Assembly: GCA_007116635.1 (NCBI GenBank)
Contig: SKIB01000071.1
Span: 1 to 33,855 of the forward strand
Direction of reading: 5' to 3'
Length of the DNA: 33,855 nt
DNA from: Saccharospirillaceae bacterium
GTDB lineage: Bacteria; Pseudomonadota; Gammaproteobacteria; Pseudomonadales; Natronospirillaceae
Under the pieces are notes generated by a model. The model was not told the DNA's origin. It did not search any database and saw nothing but the letters and a program-made list of their open reading frames with translations. The position numbers and the translations under genes are program-made. This document shows positions 25,856 to 33,855 of this stretch, one piece after another (position 1 is the first letter of the stretch; every line of letters begins with the position of its first letter).

Positions 25856-26041
25856 TTAAAAACCACCCACACAAAAGCGTACACTGGCAGTCAACATGAC
25901 GAGCAACATCAATACCATGATGATGCGCGACATCTGCTGCTGGCGCTCAGGCGTGAGCTGAATGGGGTTACGGCTGGTGACCATGAGCACACCGACAATG
26001 GCGATGGCCAGCACGATTAAAATGGTGACTATGGGTGGCAT
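25856..26041 (-). CDS. small membrane protein coupled to trpC, unknown function
   Basis: 61 residues with two hydrophobic segments: IVTILIVLAIAIVGVLMV (about 4-21) and IIMVLMLLVMLTASVRF (about 40-56), joined by a polar loop NPIQLTPERQQQMSR. Its ATG overlaps the trpC stop as TAATG, so translation is almost surely coupled to trpC. I do not recognise the family. The overlap, the membrane pattern and the terminator just beyond it support a real gene; it is the last gene of the trpGDC transcript. Nothing ties it to tryptophan synthesis except position. Confidence 0.75.
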   Translation of the reverse strand: MPPIVTILIVLAIAIVGVLMVTSRNPIQLTPERQQQMSRIIMVLMLLVMLTASVRFCVGGF

Positions 26042-26835
26042 TAGGCAAACAACTCCTGCAAGGCTGCACCGGGATCGGGCTGGCGCATAAAGGACTCGCC
26101 GACCAAAAAGGCATAGACGCCATGCTCTCGCATCAGCTCTACATCTTGGCGGCTAGCGATTCCAGACTCGGTAACCAGAATGTGCTCAGGCCCTAAATAG
26201 CTACGCAAGTCCAAGGTGGTTTGCAAGCTGACTTCAAAGCTGTGCAGATCGCGGTTATTCACTCCCATTAAGCGATTACCCAACTGCAGCGAACGCTGCA
26301 ACTCTGCGGCATCGTGCACCTCAATCAGCACATCCATGCCCATGTCTTTAGCTTGCTGATACAGGTCACGCATCAAACGCTGCTCCAAGGCAGCTGCGAT
26401 CAGCAGCACACAATCGGCACCCATAGCACGGGCTTCTTCCAGCTGCCAAGCATGGACGATGAAATCCTTGCGAATCATCGGCAATGTGCAGGCATTACGA
26501 GCGCTGATGAAATGCGCCTCGCTGCCTTGGAAAAAGTCACGATCGGTCAACACTGATAAGCAGGCGGCACCGGCCTGTTGATAGCTCTGCGCAATGGCGG
26601 CCGGATCAAAGTCTTGGCGAATCACCCCTTTGCTGGGACTGGCCTTTTTGATTTCCGCAATCACTGCAAACTGCTCCTGTGCCACGCGCTGGGCGATGGC
26701 GCGCTCAAAACCGCGCACCGGCTCTTGGCTCTGCTGGCGGTCGCGTAATTCCGCCAGACTGGTCAAGCGTTTGGCTTCGGAGATTTCCTGATGCTTACGG
26801 GCAATGATTTTTTCCAAAATGGTAGCAATACTCAT
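26041..26835 (-). CDS. trpC: indole-3-glycerol-phosphate synthase
   Basis: 264 residues, a stand-alone TrpC without the TrpF domain found fused in E. coli. The TIM barrel has AEIKKASPSKG (Lys of strand 2, about residue 60-70), VLTDRDFFQGS, MIRKDFIV with the catalytic Lys, VLLIAAAL, EVHDAAEL, GVNNRDLHSFEV and VTESGI, all standard. It turns CdRP into indole-3-glycerol phosphate, the fourth step of tryptophan synthesis. Its start overlaps the trpD stop by 4 bases (ATGA), so the genes are translationally coupled. Confidence 0.96.
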   Translation of the reverse strand: MSIATILEKIIARKHQEISEAKRLTSLAELRDRQQSQEPVRGFERAIAQRVAQEQFAVIAEIKKASPSKGVIRQDFDPAAIAQSYQQAGAACLSVLTDRDFFQGSEAHFISARNACTLPMIRKDFIVHAWQLEEARAMGADCVLLIAAALEQRLMRDLYQQAKDMGMDVLIEVHDAAELQRSLQLGNRLMGVNNRDLHSFEVSLQTTLDLRSYLGPEHILVTESGIASRQDVELMREHGVYAFLVGESFMRQPDPGAALQELFA

Positions 26836-27869
26836 GAACCAAAGACCTCGGTGTAGTCGACCAATTGTTGTAGTTTTTCGCCTGCCAGACCACTATACAG
26901 AGCGTCTTCTGCCATGGCCACGCCCTGTTTAAGGGTGGCGCAGAGTCCAGCGACATAGATAGCAGCGCCTGCATTAAGCGCCAGCATGGCTCTGGCTTTG
27001 TCCGCCCGAGGCGAGCTGTGGCGATGATTAAAGCAGTCTTTGATCAACTGCAGACTTTCTTGGCTATTGGCTACCGCCAAGCCATCCAAACTTTGGCTGG
27101 CCAAACCCACTTCTTCAGGGCGCAGCACATATTCTTGGATCAGGCCATCCTTAAGTTCGGCAATCAGGCTGGGCGCTGCCAGACTGAACTCATCCAAACC
27201 ATCTTGGCTAGCCACCACCATCACATGCTCGGAACCCAAGTTTTGTAAGGCCTCGCACAGTGGGCGCAACCAACGAGGGTCATACACACCCAAGACCTGA
27301 CGCTTGACACCAGCCGGGTTGGTAAGTGGGCCCAATAGGTTAAAGATGGTGCGCATGCCCATCTCTTTACGCACGCCAATGACATTTTTCATCGCCTGAT
27401 GATGCATGGGCGCAAACATAAAGCCTAGGCCAACATCCTGGATGCATTTGGCCACCTGCTGGCTGTTGAGCTGCAGGTTCACGCCAGCGGCTTCCAGCAG
27501 ATCGGCACTGCCAGAGCTGGACGACACGCCACGATTACCGTGCTTGGCCACATGGCCACCAGCTGCAGCCACGACAAAACAACTGGCGGTGGACACATTA
27601 AAGATGCTGGCGCCGTCACCACCTGTGCCAACGATGTCGACGGCGTTTTCCAGATTGATCTGCACTGGACTGGCCAGTTCACGCATGACTTTAGCAGCAG
27701 CGGTGATTTCGGTGATGGTTTCACCCTTCAAGCGCAGCCCCATCAACAGGGCACCCATCTGCGCCTGAGTCAGTTGCCCGGTCATCAGTTGTTGCGTGAC
27801 CCAAACCATTTCCTGCATGTCTAGGTCTTGGTTGGCAGCGAGTTTGCCAAGAAGGCTCTGTATGTTCAT
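26832..27869 (-). CDS. trpD: anthranilate phosphoribosyltransferase
   Basis: 345 residues. [19 protein letters not shown] (from residue 79) is the PRPP-binding glycine loop, [21 protein letters not shown] (109-129) the anthranilate/PRPP region, and [14 protein letters not shown] the conserved second substrate loop. It joins anthranilate to PRPP, the second committed step. It overlaps trpG by 4 bases upstream and trpC by 4 bases downstream. Unlike E. coli, TrpG and TrpD are separate proteins. Confidence 0.96.
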   Translation of the reverse strand: MNIQSLLGKLAANQDLDMQEMVWVTQQLMTGQLTQAQMGALLMGLRLKGETITEITAAAKVMRELASPVQINLENAVDIVGTGGDGASIFNVSTASCFVVAAAGGHVAKHGNRGVSSSSGSADLLEAAGVNLQLNSQQVAKCIQDVGLGFMFAPMHHQAMKNVIGVRKEMGMRTIFNLLGPLTNPAGVKRQVLGVYDPRWLRPLCEALQNLGSEHVMVVASQDGLDEFSLAAPSLIAELKDGLIQEYVLRPEEVGLASQSLDGLAVANSQESLQLIKDCFNHRHSSPRADKARAMLALNAGAAIYVAGLCATLKQGVAMAEDALYSGLAGEKLQQLVDYTEVFGS

Positions 27870-28453
27870 GGATTCTCCTGAAGCTGGGCAACAAAGTTGG
27901 CTAACAGCGCATGGCCGTGCTCGGTTAAAATGGATTCAGGGTGAAACTGCACGCCTTGAATGGCCAGGCTGCGGTGCCTAACGGCCATGATATCGCCCTG
28001 TAGCCGATCCGCCAACCAAGCCGTGACCTCTAAGCAGCTTGGCATGCTTGCAGGGTCAATCACCAAGGAATGATAGCGCGTCACCCGCATTGGGCTGGGC
28101 AAACCAGTAAAAACACCCTGCTGCTGGTGAGCGATGCTGCTGGTGCGGCCGTGCAAAATTTCTTCCGCTGGTACAATCTTACCACCAAACACCTGGCCGA
28201 TGCATTGATGCCCTAAGCAAACGCCCAAAATGGGAATTTGGCCAGCAAAGTGGGCAATGGCCGCTAAAGAAACACCGGCTTCATTAGGGGTACAGGGGCC
28301 AGGACTGATCAGTAAGCCAGAGGGCTGCATGGCAACCAACTGCGCCAAGGAGTACTGATCATTGCGGACCACTCGCAGTGGCTGACCCAGTTGCTCAAGG
28401 TACTGCACCAGGTTGTAGGTAAAGGAATCGTAGTTATCTATTAGCAGTAACAT
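27866..28453 (-). CDS. trpG: anthranilate synthase glutamine amidotransferase component
   Basis: 195 residues, class I glutamine amidotransferase. [13 protein letters not shown] opens the protein; [11 protein letters not shown] carries the nucleophile Cys79, and VQFHPES holds His171 and Glu173, completing the triad. It releases ammonia from glutamine for TrpE and may also serve PabB, since TrpG and PabA are hard to separate by sequence. trpE is not in the window next to it, as in Pseudomonas, where trpE is set apart. First gene of trpG-trpD-trpC-small membrane protein. I see no leader peptide or attenuator in the 130 bases upstream. Confidence 0.94.
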   Translation of the reverse strand: MLLLIDNYDSFTYNLVQYLEQLGQPLRVVRNDQYSLAQLVAMQPSGLLISPGPCTPNEAGVSLAAIAHFAGQIPILGVCLGHQCIGQVFGGKIVPAEEILHGRTSSIAHQQQGVFTGLPSPMRVTRYHSLVIDPASMPSCLEVTAWLADRLQGDIMAVRHRSLAIQGVQFHPESILTEHGHALLANFVAQLQENP

Positions 28454-28583
28454 GAATAGCGCTCAGAAATGCACAACCGCGAGTGTAACAATGGCGATGC
28501 AGGGCGCAAACCTATTTTGTCGATGACTGGACGAAAAAAAGCATCATGAACTATAGTCAATGAAACACTTGGGTAGTTTTTAA

Positions 28584-30767
28584 ATGGCCGATCTTGATCA
28601 AGACCTTATTGAATTTGCTGATGAACCGACGGAAGCTGTTGCGGTAACGGCCAAATGGCGGATTCTAATAGTTGATGATGAGCCAGATGTACACGCCGCC
28701 ACCACCTTAGCCCTGCGTGATACCCCTATTGAAGGGCGACAGTGTCATTTTTTACATGCCTATTCAGGGCAAGAGGCGCTGGACCTTTTGCGCCAGGAAT
28801 CAGACATAGCCGTTGCTCTCATTGATGTGGTGATGGAAACTGAAGACGCCGGCCTGCAACTGGTCAAAGCCTTGCGTGAAGAATTAGGCCTTAAAGACAT
28901 CCGCGTCATCTTGCGCACCGGCCAACCTGGCTATGCCCCTGAAATCGACACCATCAAGCGCCATGACATCAATGACTACAAAACCAAATCGGAATTGACC
29001 CGCATTCGGCTGTTCACCAGCCTGAGCATGGCGATTCGTTCCTATGCACAGATTCAACAGTTGCACCAGAACCAAAAGGGCCTAGAGCACATTTTACAGG
29101 CAGCATTAACCCTAAGCCGAGAACAGCAACTGGACAGCTTTTTGACGGCACTTGCCCTGCAAGTACAGCAAATGCTTGGTCTGGAACCGAGCACCTGGTT
29201 TGCTTTGAATGCCCAAGCCCATCCGAACAATAGGCAATTCCTTGCAGCCAGTGAGACTAACCTTTGCAACCAGGTCTTTGCGCCCCTGGAGGATGCACAG
29301 CATAACCTTGTCATCGAGCAGTGCTTAGAGCACAAAACTCATCAGCTAAGCGAAGACAAAGGGCTGTGCCTTTACCTAGCCAGCACACCCAAGCCCTATC
29401 TACTGTTTTTGGCCTTAGAGCAACCCTTGACCAGCATTGAACAACAGCTGCTGCCCATTCTTGCCAGCCATGCCAGTGCCGAGCTGCAAAACCTGCAACT
29501 GTATTGGCGCATCAATGACCTTGCCTATCGCGATGCATTGGTTGACCTGCCAAACCGTAACGGGCTGCTGCTGTGGATGGACAACCATAGCGCCACGGGC
29601 CAGCAGCTCGCTCTGATTGACCTAGACGGCTTTGCTGATCTTAACAGCATCTTAGACGACAGCTTTGGCGACCTGGTGTTGCAGTCTACCGCACTGCACT
29701 TACGCCAACACTTCAGCGCCAAAACCTGTGTGGCGCGCATCGGCAGTGACATCTTTGCCCTCTACGGCCCCAAAGAAGAAGTAAACAGTAAACAGATTAT
29801 GCAACTCTTTGCCGAGCCCTTCATCAACCTGACTGACGAGAGCCTGCGCATCAGCGCCACGTGCGGGCTAATTGACATCGACATCAACCCAGGAACCAGC
29901 ATTCAACGGCTGAAGAATGCTGGTGCCGCTCTTAAAGAGGCCAAACTCTTTCACCGTGGCCAATGCCACTTTTTCCAGCAACAACTGGCCGATGCCGCCA
30001 AAGATCGGATGCAGCTGCTCAATCGGTTGCGCCAAGCCTTCTCCAGTGAACGGCTGCAGCTTTATTATCAGCCACAGTACGACCTAACGAATGGCCAAAT
30101 GCTGGGCGCGGAAGCCCTATTACGCTGGCAAACCGACGACGGGCGATTCATTCCCCCTGATCGCTTCATTCCTTTAGCCGAGCAGTCGGGCTTGATGGCC
30201 CCATTAGGAGACTGGGTGATACGCACGGCCTTAAAATGGCGTGCCGAGCTTAAATCAATTGTGGCGGACTCGTTTAGAGTGGCCATTAATGTGTCACAGA
30301 TTCAGTTTAATGATCAGCGATTTGTGGAAACATTACTCAGCCACATCCAGCAACAAGGCCTTGAAGGTTATCAGGTTGAAATTGAACTGACTGAATCCGT
30401 GGCCATCGAAAAACTGGAACTGGTACGAGAAAAATTGACCCAACTGCAACAATTTGGCATTCAGATCGCGCTGGATGACTTTGGTACTGGCTACTCCTCG
30501 CTCAGCATATTGCAGCACCTGCCCTTGAACCGACTTAAGATAGACCGCAGCTTTGTTAGCGGCCAAGCAGAGGCTGCGCAAAACTTGGCCGAAACCATCA
30601 TTGCCCTAGCCAAACAACTGAAACTGAACACCATTGCCGAAGGCATAGAAACTCCTGAGCAGCAGGAGTGGTTGAGGCAGTTAGGTTGCCAAGAGGGGCA
30701 GGGCTACTACTACTCTCCGCCCGTGAGCCCGGAATCGTTTCAGAAACTGTTAACAAATAAAGCCTAG
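28584..30767 (+). CDS. receiver-DUF3369-like-GGDEF(degenerate)-EAL cyclic-di-GMP phosphodiesterase
   Basis: 727 residues, no membrane segment. An intact receiver (about 25-150) has ILIVDDEPD (Asp31/32) and ALIDVVMETEDAG with phospho-acceptor Asp81. A GAF/DUF3369-like linker spans about 155-305. The GGDEF domain (about 315-460) has GSDIF (387-391) instead of GGDEF, so cyclase activity is unlikely. The EAL domain (about 480-725) keeps all catalytic marks I can check: EALLRW (Glu510), INVSQIQF, EIELTES, DDFGTGYSS (631-639), LKIDRSF (Lys652), AEGIETPEQQ (Glu687) and EGQGYY. It is therefore predicted to hydrolyse cyclic-di-GMP when its receiver is phosphorylated or released. It is followed by a solute-binding lipoprotein gene (64 bases) and a histidine kinase, the probable phospho-donor. 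Confidence 0.92.
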   Translation: MADLDQDLIEFADEPTEAVAVTAKWRILIVDDEPDVHAATTLALRDTPIEGRQCHFLHAYSGQEALDLLRQESDIAVALIDVVMETEDAGLQLVKALREELGLKDIRVILRTGQPGYAPEIDTIKRHDINDYKTKSELTRIRLFTSLSMAIRSYAQIQQLHQNQKGLEHILQAALTLSREQQLDSFLTALALQVQQMLGLEPSTWFALNAQAHPNNRQFLAASETNLCNQVFAPLEDAQHNLVIEQCLEHKTHQLSEDKGLCLYLASTPKPYLLFLALEQPLTSIEQQLLPILASHASAELQNLQLYWRINDLAYRDALVDLPNRNGLLLWMDNHSATGQQLALIDLDGFADLNSILDDSFGDLVLQSTALHLRQHFSAKTCVARIGSDIFALYGPKEEVNSKQIMQLFAEPFINLTDESLRISATCGLIDIDINPGTSIQRLKNAGAALKEAKLFHRGQCHFFQQQLADAAKDRMQLLNRLRQAFSSERLQLYYQPQYDLTNGQMLGAEALLRWQTDDGRFIPPDRFIPLAEQSGLMAPLGDWVIRTALKWRAELKSIVADSFRVAINVSQIQFNDQRFVETLLSHIQQQGLEGYQVEIELTESVAIEKLELVREKLTQLQQFGIQIALDDFGTGYSSLSILQHLPLNRLKIDRSFVSGQAEAAQNLAETIIALAKQLKLNTIAEGIETPEQQEWLRQLGCQEGQGYYYSPPVSPESFQKLLTNKA

Positions 30768-30774
30768 GCCAAAC

Positions 30775-30802
30775 TTGCAGCCCTAGCCCTCTGGGCTACA
30801 CT
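30775..30802 (+). promoter_or_regulatory. possible internal promoter before the lipoprotein gene
   Basis: TTGCAG (30775-30780), a 16-base spacer, TACACT (30797-30802). The transcript would start near 30809 and cover the lipoprotein and kinase genes without the EAL gene. The spacer also holds a short AGCCC/GGGCT hairpin. Confidence 0.4.
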
Positions 30803-30831
30803 CAAAAGACAGCCCAACCCCGGAGTCCGGC

Positions 30832-31779
30832 ATGAACAAACTAGGTTTTACCCTTGGGTTTTTGCTTTGTTTATCCCTTTTGCTGATGGGTTGTGGCTCT
30901 CCAGAGGCGGAGCCTGACTCTAGCAGCCAAGCGGAGAAGCAAATCGCTCAGGTCAGCGATAGCTTTTATAGTCAGTTAAGCCATGAGGATCAAGCCTTGG
31001 TGGCGCGGATTCAAGAGCGCGGTCGGCTAGGCTTTGCCGTACGCCAGGGTCAAGACTCTTATCAAATTGACGATCAAGGCAATATTCGTGGCTTTGACTA
31101 TCATCTTGCCCTAGCCTTCGCTCAAGCCTTGAGCCTTCCTGCCGAATTTGTGGTGATTGAACAGGTTTCCGACTTCTATGCCGATCAAGAAGGCTTCGAT
31201 CCGGCGGTTATAAACGATGACAGCATCCGCTATCACCCAAGGTTATTCTCCCAAGTGGATGTGCTTGCTGGCCCTCTAGGCATTAACCCCTGGCGTTTAC
31301 GCTTGAGCCGTATGGTGGCCATGCACCCTGCATCCATCAGCATCATGGGGCCTAACGCCAGCCAGATCACAGAAAAGTCAAAGCTAGACGGCAAAACCAT
31401 ACCCATAAGGCCTGGTGATTTCATGCACAGCCTACTGCTCAACATCATGGAACAAGAACAGATCCAGATCGAGTTCCTACCCTTTGATCAAGAAAATCCC
31501 GTAGAAATGACATTAACAGGTCAAGCGGATCTGGCGGTCGATGGCTCTATGTTTCTTGCTCGGTCAGTAGACCTAATCAAACAAGTAGAAGTTTCGCCCT
31601 TACGCCTGAGCATCGTCCCTGTTGCCTGGGCGGTGCAACTGGACGATCTTGATCTTTATCGCATCCTTGGACTCTTCATCAGTCATAGCCTTGAAACCCG
31701 GCTTTACCATGAGATTTGGAGCCGTGAGATGGGAATCGATTTTGATCTTTACCTCTCCATTGCTGGTGACCTGCTTTAG
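30832..31779 (+). CDS. solute-binding-protein-like lipoprotein, likely kinase partner
   Basis: 315 residues with a lipoprotein signal: MNKLGFTLGF, a Leu-rich core and lipobox LMGC with Cys21; Gly follows the Cys, so no Asp+2 inner-membrane retention signal. Beyond a Ser/Glu-rich linker comes a type 3 periplasmic binding fold: ERGRLGFAVRQ, IRGFDYHLALAFAQAL, KLDGKTIPIRPG and LTGQADLAVDG match the usual strands and hinge. Such proteins bind amino acids or similar small ligands. No ABC-transporter genes are nearby; instead a membrane histidine kinase starts 8 bases downstream, so the protein may serve sensing rather than uptake. GGAG lies about 5 bases before the ATG. Confidence 0.82.
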   Translation: MNKLGFTLGFLLCLSLLLMGCGSPEAEPDSSSQAEKQIAQVSDSFYSQLSHEDQALVARIQERGRLGFAVRQGQDSYQIDDQGNIRGFDYHLALAFAQALSLPAEFVVIEQVSDFYADQEGFDPAVINDDSIRYHPRLFSQVDVLAGPLGINPWRLRLSRMVAMHPASISIMGPNASQITEKSKLDGKTIPIRPGDFMHSLLLNIMEQEQIQIEFLPFDQENPVEMTLTGQADLAVDGSMFLARSVDLIKQVEVSPLRLSIVPVAWAVQLDDLDLYRILGLFISHSLETRLYHEIWSREMGIDFDLYLSIAGDLL

Positions 31780-31787
31780 GAGCCTAG

Positions 31788-33392
31788 ATGACTCTGAAAC
31801 GCCGCTTGTTATTGGTTTTCTTACCTCTGAGCATCAGCCCCTTTGTGCTGCTGATGCTGGTGCAATTACTCCTAAGCCGCTCCTATTTGCTCAACCACCA
31901 GCAAGAGTTGATGCTACTGGAGCGTGAGGTGGTGACTCAGGATTTCGTGCGCCGCCAACAACAGCTGCAACAAAGCCAACTGGCCAATGTGACCTTCTTC
32001 CGTAACCAACTGATTGAGCGCGCCGCCCAGCGATTTCAAGGACATGCTCCTCTTGAGCGCGGCCTTATCGTGTTCACGGCACAGGGCGAGTGGCTTTATC
32101 CTACTGCTCTCAACGGCCGCACCGGCTTCAGTACTGAGGAAGCCAGTGAGCTGAATAGCCTGTTGCGCAGCCAAGACATCAGCCGACAAGCTGGCTGGTT
32201 TATTCGTATGCCTAGCCAGATCTACAGCATCACTGGCCTGGTTCAAACCGACACAGGCTTAAGTCTGTTACTCTACCAACAACAGGCCCAAGCCTTGGCA
32301 CCTCTCTATCAGTCGGCCTATTACGCCGTATTAATTGGCATTCTTACTCTAAGCCTTGCTCTCAGCCTGATGGTTTGGGCCTCCAAACGGATCAGCAACC
32401 CCATAAGCCACCTCACCCAAATCGTCACCCAATTTGGTGCTGGCAATAGCCATGTCCGAGCCGAAGTACGGATGGGCGGCGAGGTTGGGGTACTGGCGCA
32501 AGAGTTCAACCAAATGGCCGACCGGCTGCAATCCTTCACCAAATTGCTCGAAAGCAAAATCAGTGAGCGCACCCAAGAACTGGAACAACGTTTGATTGAA
32601 CTCAAAGACACACAAGAGCAACTGATCCAAGCAGAAAAACTTGCCGCTCTTGGCTCCATGGTGGCGGGCATTGCTCATGAACTGAACACCCCCATTGGTA
32701 ATGCGGTGACCGTGGCCAGTAGTCTAATTGATAGCAAAGAACGCTTCGATGTGTTGTTACAACAGGGTTTGACTCGCAGCGCACTGGACAGGCTGTTGGC
32801 CGATGTCGAAGAAGGCAGCCAGATCATTCATCGCAACCTGCAGCGAACTGCTGAGCTGATCAAAAGCTTTAAGCAACTGGCCATTGATCAAACCAGTGAT
32901 CACAGGCGTAACTTCTCACTGTCCGAAGTTGGCCAAGAGGTTCTCTTTAGCCTCAAGCCCAGCTTGAAGCAGCACCCTTGGCAGCTGAGCACCGACATTG
33001 ACGCTCAGCTGGAATTCGACAGCTACCCTGGCGCCCTGAGTCAAATTCTGATTAACCTGATCAACAATGCTGTGCTACATGCCTTTACAGGCCGTGATCA
33101 GGGCCAGATTTGCATTACAGGCAAGAAGCTAAACACCGGCTGGGCCAGCATCAGTATCAAGGACAACGGTCTAGGTATCCCCGAAGACATACAGCAACGT
33201 GTGTTTGAGCCCTTTTTTACCTGTAAGCTAGGCCAAGGCGGCTCAGGCCTTGGCCTACACATTTGCTATAACCTGGCTACCAACCTACTTGGTGGGCGTA
33301 TTTTACTGCATAGTAAGATCGGGACTGGCTCAGAGTTTATCCTAGAGCTGCCATTGGTTGCTCCGCAGGCGGTCTACGAGCATCAACATTAA
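31788..33392 (+). CDS. membrane sensor histidine kinase with HAMP domain
   Basis: 534 residues; GGAG 5 bases before the ATG. TM1 is at about 7-29, a periplasmic domain at about 30-175 of no type I can name, TM2 at about 177-197, then HAMP (198-250), a coiled coil (250-290), HisKA with GIAHELNTPIGNAV (phospho-accepting His297), and HATPase_c with NLINNAVLHAF (N-box, from 423), DNGLGIP (459-465) and GGSGLGLHI. No receiver domain is attached. The nearest receiver is in the EAL protein two genes upstream, so it probably phosphorylates that protein. Its stop overlaps the convergent parC stop by a few bases. Confidence 0.93.
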   Translation: MTLKRRLLLVFLPLSISPFVLLMLVQLLLSRSYLLNHQQELMLLEREVVTQDFVRRQQQLQQSQLANVTFFRNQLIERAAQRFQGHAPLERGLIVFTAQGEWLYPTALNGRTGFSTEEASELNSLLRSQDISRQAGWFIRMPSQIYSITGLVQTDTGLSLLLYQQQAQALAPLYQSAYYAVLIGILTLSLALSLMVWASKRISNPISHLTQIVTQFGAGNSHVRAEVRMGGEVGVLAQEFNQMADRLQSFTKLLESKISERTQELEQRLIELKDTQEQLIQAEKLAALGSMVAGIAHELNTPIGNAVTVASSLIDSKERFDVLLQQGLTRSALDRLLADVEEGSQIIHRNLQRTAELIKSFKQLAIDQTSDHRRNFSLSEVGQEVLFSLKPSLKQHPWQLSTDIDAQLEFDSYPGALSQILINLINNAVLHAFTGRDQGQICITGKKLNTGWASISIKDNGLGIPEDIQQRVFEPFFTCKLGQGGSGLGLHICYNLATNLLGGRILLHSKIGTGSEFILELPLVAPQAVYEHQH

Positions 33393-33855
33393 ATGGCTTC
33401 AATACTGGCCACTTGCTGCAAGCCACGCGGCAAACGATGGCCACGGCGGCCACGGTCGGACTGGTAAAACTGCCAGTCTTCAGGTTTTAGGGTCATTTTG
33501 CGCTTACCGGCGGTGATCACCAAGCTCTGCTCAGGGCCAAGCACCGCCATGGCCACCACTAACTCTTCTCGCTGCTCGGCCTTTTCGGCTGGGATGTTAA
33601 TCAGTTTATTGCCCTTGCCCTTGGCCAATTCAGGCAGCTGGTTCAGAGGGCAGATCAACAACCGGCCGTCAGTGCTGGCAATGGCCAAGAGCTGGCTGTC
33701 TTTATCGTCAAAGCAAACAGGGCTCAACACCCTGGCCTGATTGGTCAGGGTCAAGACCGCCTTGCCCTGACGAGTCTTGCTCAGCAACTGACTCACCTTG
33801 GTAAGGTAACCATAGCCGGCATCTGAAGCCAAAACCAAAGCCTGTTCTTCTGGCA
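33389..33855 (-). CDS. parC: DNA topoisomerase IV subunit A, C-terminal part (cut by window edge)
   Basis: The open frame enters from the right edge and ends at 33389, giving about 155 residues of the C-terminal beta-pinwheel of ParC. LASDAGYGYL, GKAVLTL, LPELAKGKGNKLINIP, AGKRKMTLKPEDW and DRGRRGHRLPRGLQ match ParC blade repeats and its C-terminal end. Topoisomerase IV unlinks daughter chromosomes. The catalytic half lies outside the window. Stop codons of parC and the histidine kinase overlap (33389-33392). Confidence 0.93.
   Translation of the reverse strand, partial: PEEQALVLASDAGYGYLTKVSQLLSKTRQGKAVLTLTNQARVLSPVCFDDKDSQLLAIASTDGRLLICPLNQLPELAKGKGNKLINIPAEKAEQREELVVAMAVLGPEQSLVITAGKRKMTLKPEDWQFYQSDRGRRGHRLPRGLQQVASIEAI

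Noticed and set aside
26041-28453. Trp attenuator or leader peptide
   Set aside because: The 130 bases before trpG show no short Trp-rich frame followed by alternative hairpins.
30832-31779. ABC-transporter uptake operon
   Set aside because: No permease or ATPase gene is present; the neighbours are signalling genes.
1-33855. tRNA or rRNA genes, insertion sequences, prophage genes
   Set aside because: No TGGTTCGAATC-type T-arm, rRNA segment, transposase or phage gene was seen on either strand.

Overview
The window reads as a piece of chromosome from a gammaproteobacterium close to the Pseudomonadales/Oceanospirillales. The evidence is gene content and order: trpG-trpD-trpC, vfr/crp, an OsmC-family gene and speD lie together, and rpmE-priA is divergent with a malic enzyme nearby, as I remember from Pseudomonas. 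Products such as TypA, PriA, SpeD, TrmL, GlnE and ParC match gammaproteobacterial families. No prophage, insertion sequence, CRISPR array, tRNA or rRNA was seen. Species cannot be fixed from the sequence alone.

Layout. Left edge to 5.8 kb: an M16 zinc-protease lipoprotein (cut by the window edge), a radical-SAM-like protein without a cluster-binding cysteine motif, a small unknown gene, an orphan hybrid histidine kinase whose receiver domain is degenerate, and a pirin. 5.9-12.7 kb: trmL, an OFA-type MFS transporter, glnE and, divergently, typA. 12.9-17.6 kb: an operon on the minus strand with two related acyl-CoA dehydrogenases followed by a receiver-HDOD protein that also lacks the phospho-acceptor Asp; a perfect 13-bp inverted repeat lies upstream. 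18.0-22.8 kb: maeB-like malic enzyme with sanA, rpmE, and divergent priA. 22.8-23.55 kb: a gene-free tract packed with short palindromic REP-like repeats between convergent priA and speD; a second pair of the same repeats lies between convergent typA and the HDOD gene. 23.55-28.45 kb: speD and osmC on the minus strand, vfr on the plus strand, then trpG-trpD-trpC on the minus strand with a tiny membrane-protein gene coupled to the trpC stop. 28.6-33.4 kb: a plus-strand signalling cluster encoding a receiver/degenerate-GGDEF/EAL protein, a solute-binding-like lipoprotein and a membrane histidine kinase. Right edge: 3' end of parC.

How they work together. Most genes are housekeeping (nitrogen control, translation, DNA replication restart, tryptophan, polyamines, fatty acid oxidation). 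The accessory interest is in signalling: the 28.6-33.4 kb cluster looks like a complete route from a periplasmic ligand through a histidine kinase to cyclic-di-GMP hydrolysis, and two other proteins carry receiver-like domains that have lost the phosphorylation site. The other unexplained signals are inverted repeats upstream of the acyl-CoA dehydrogenase operon, vfr and the MFS gene, and the palindromic repeat family placed at convergent gene ends.
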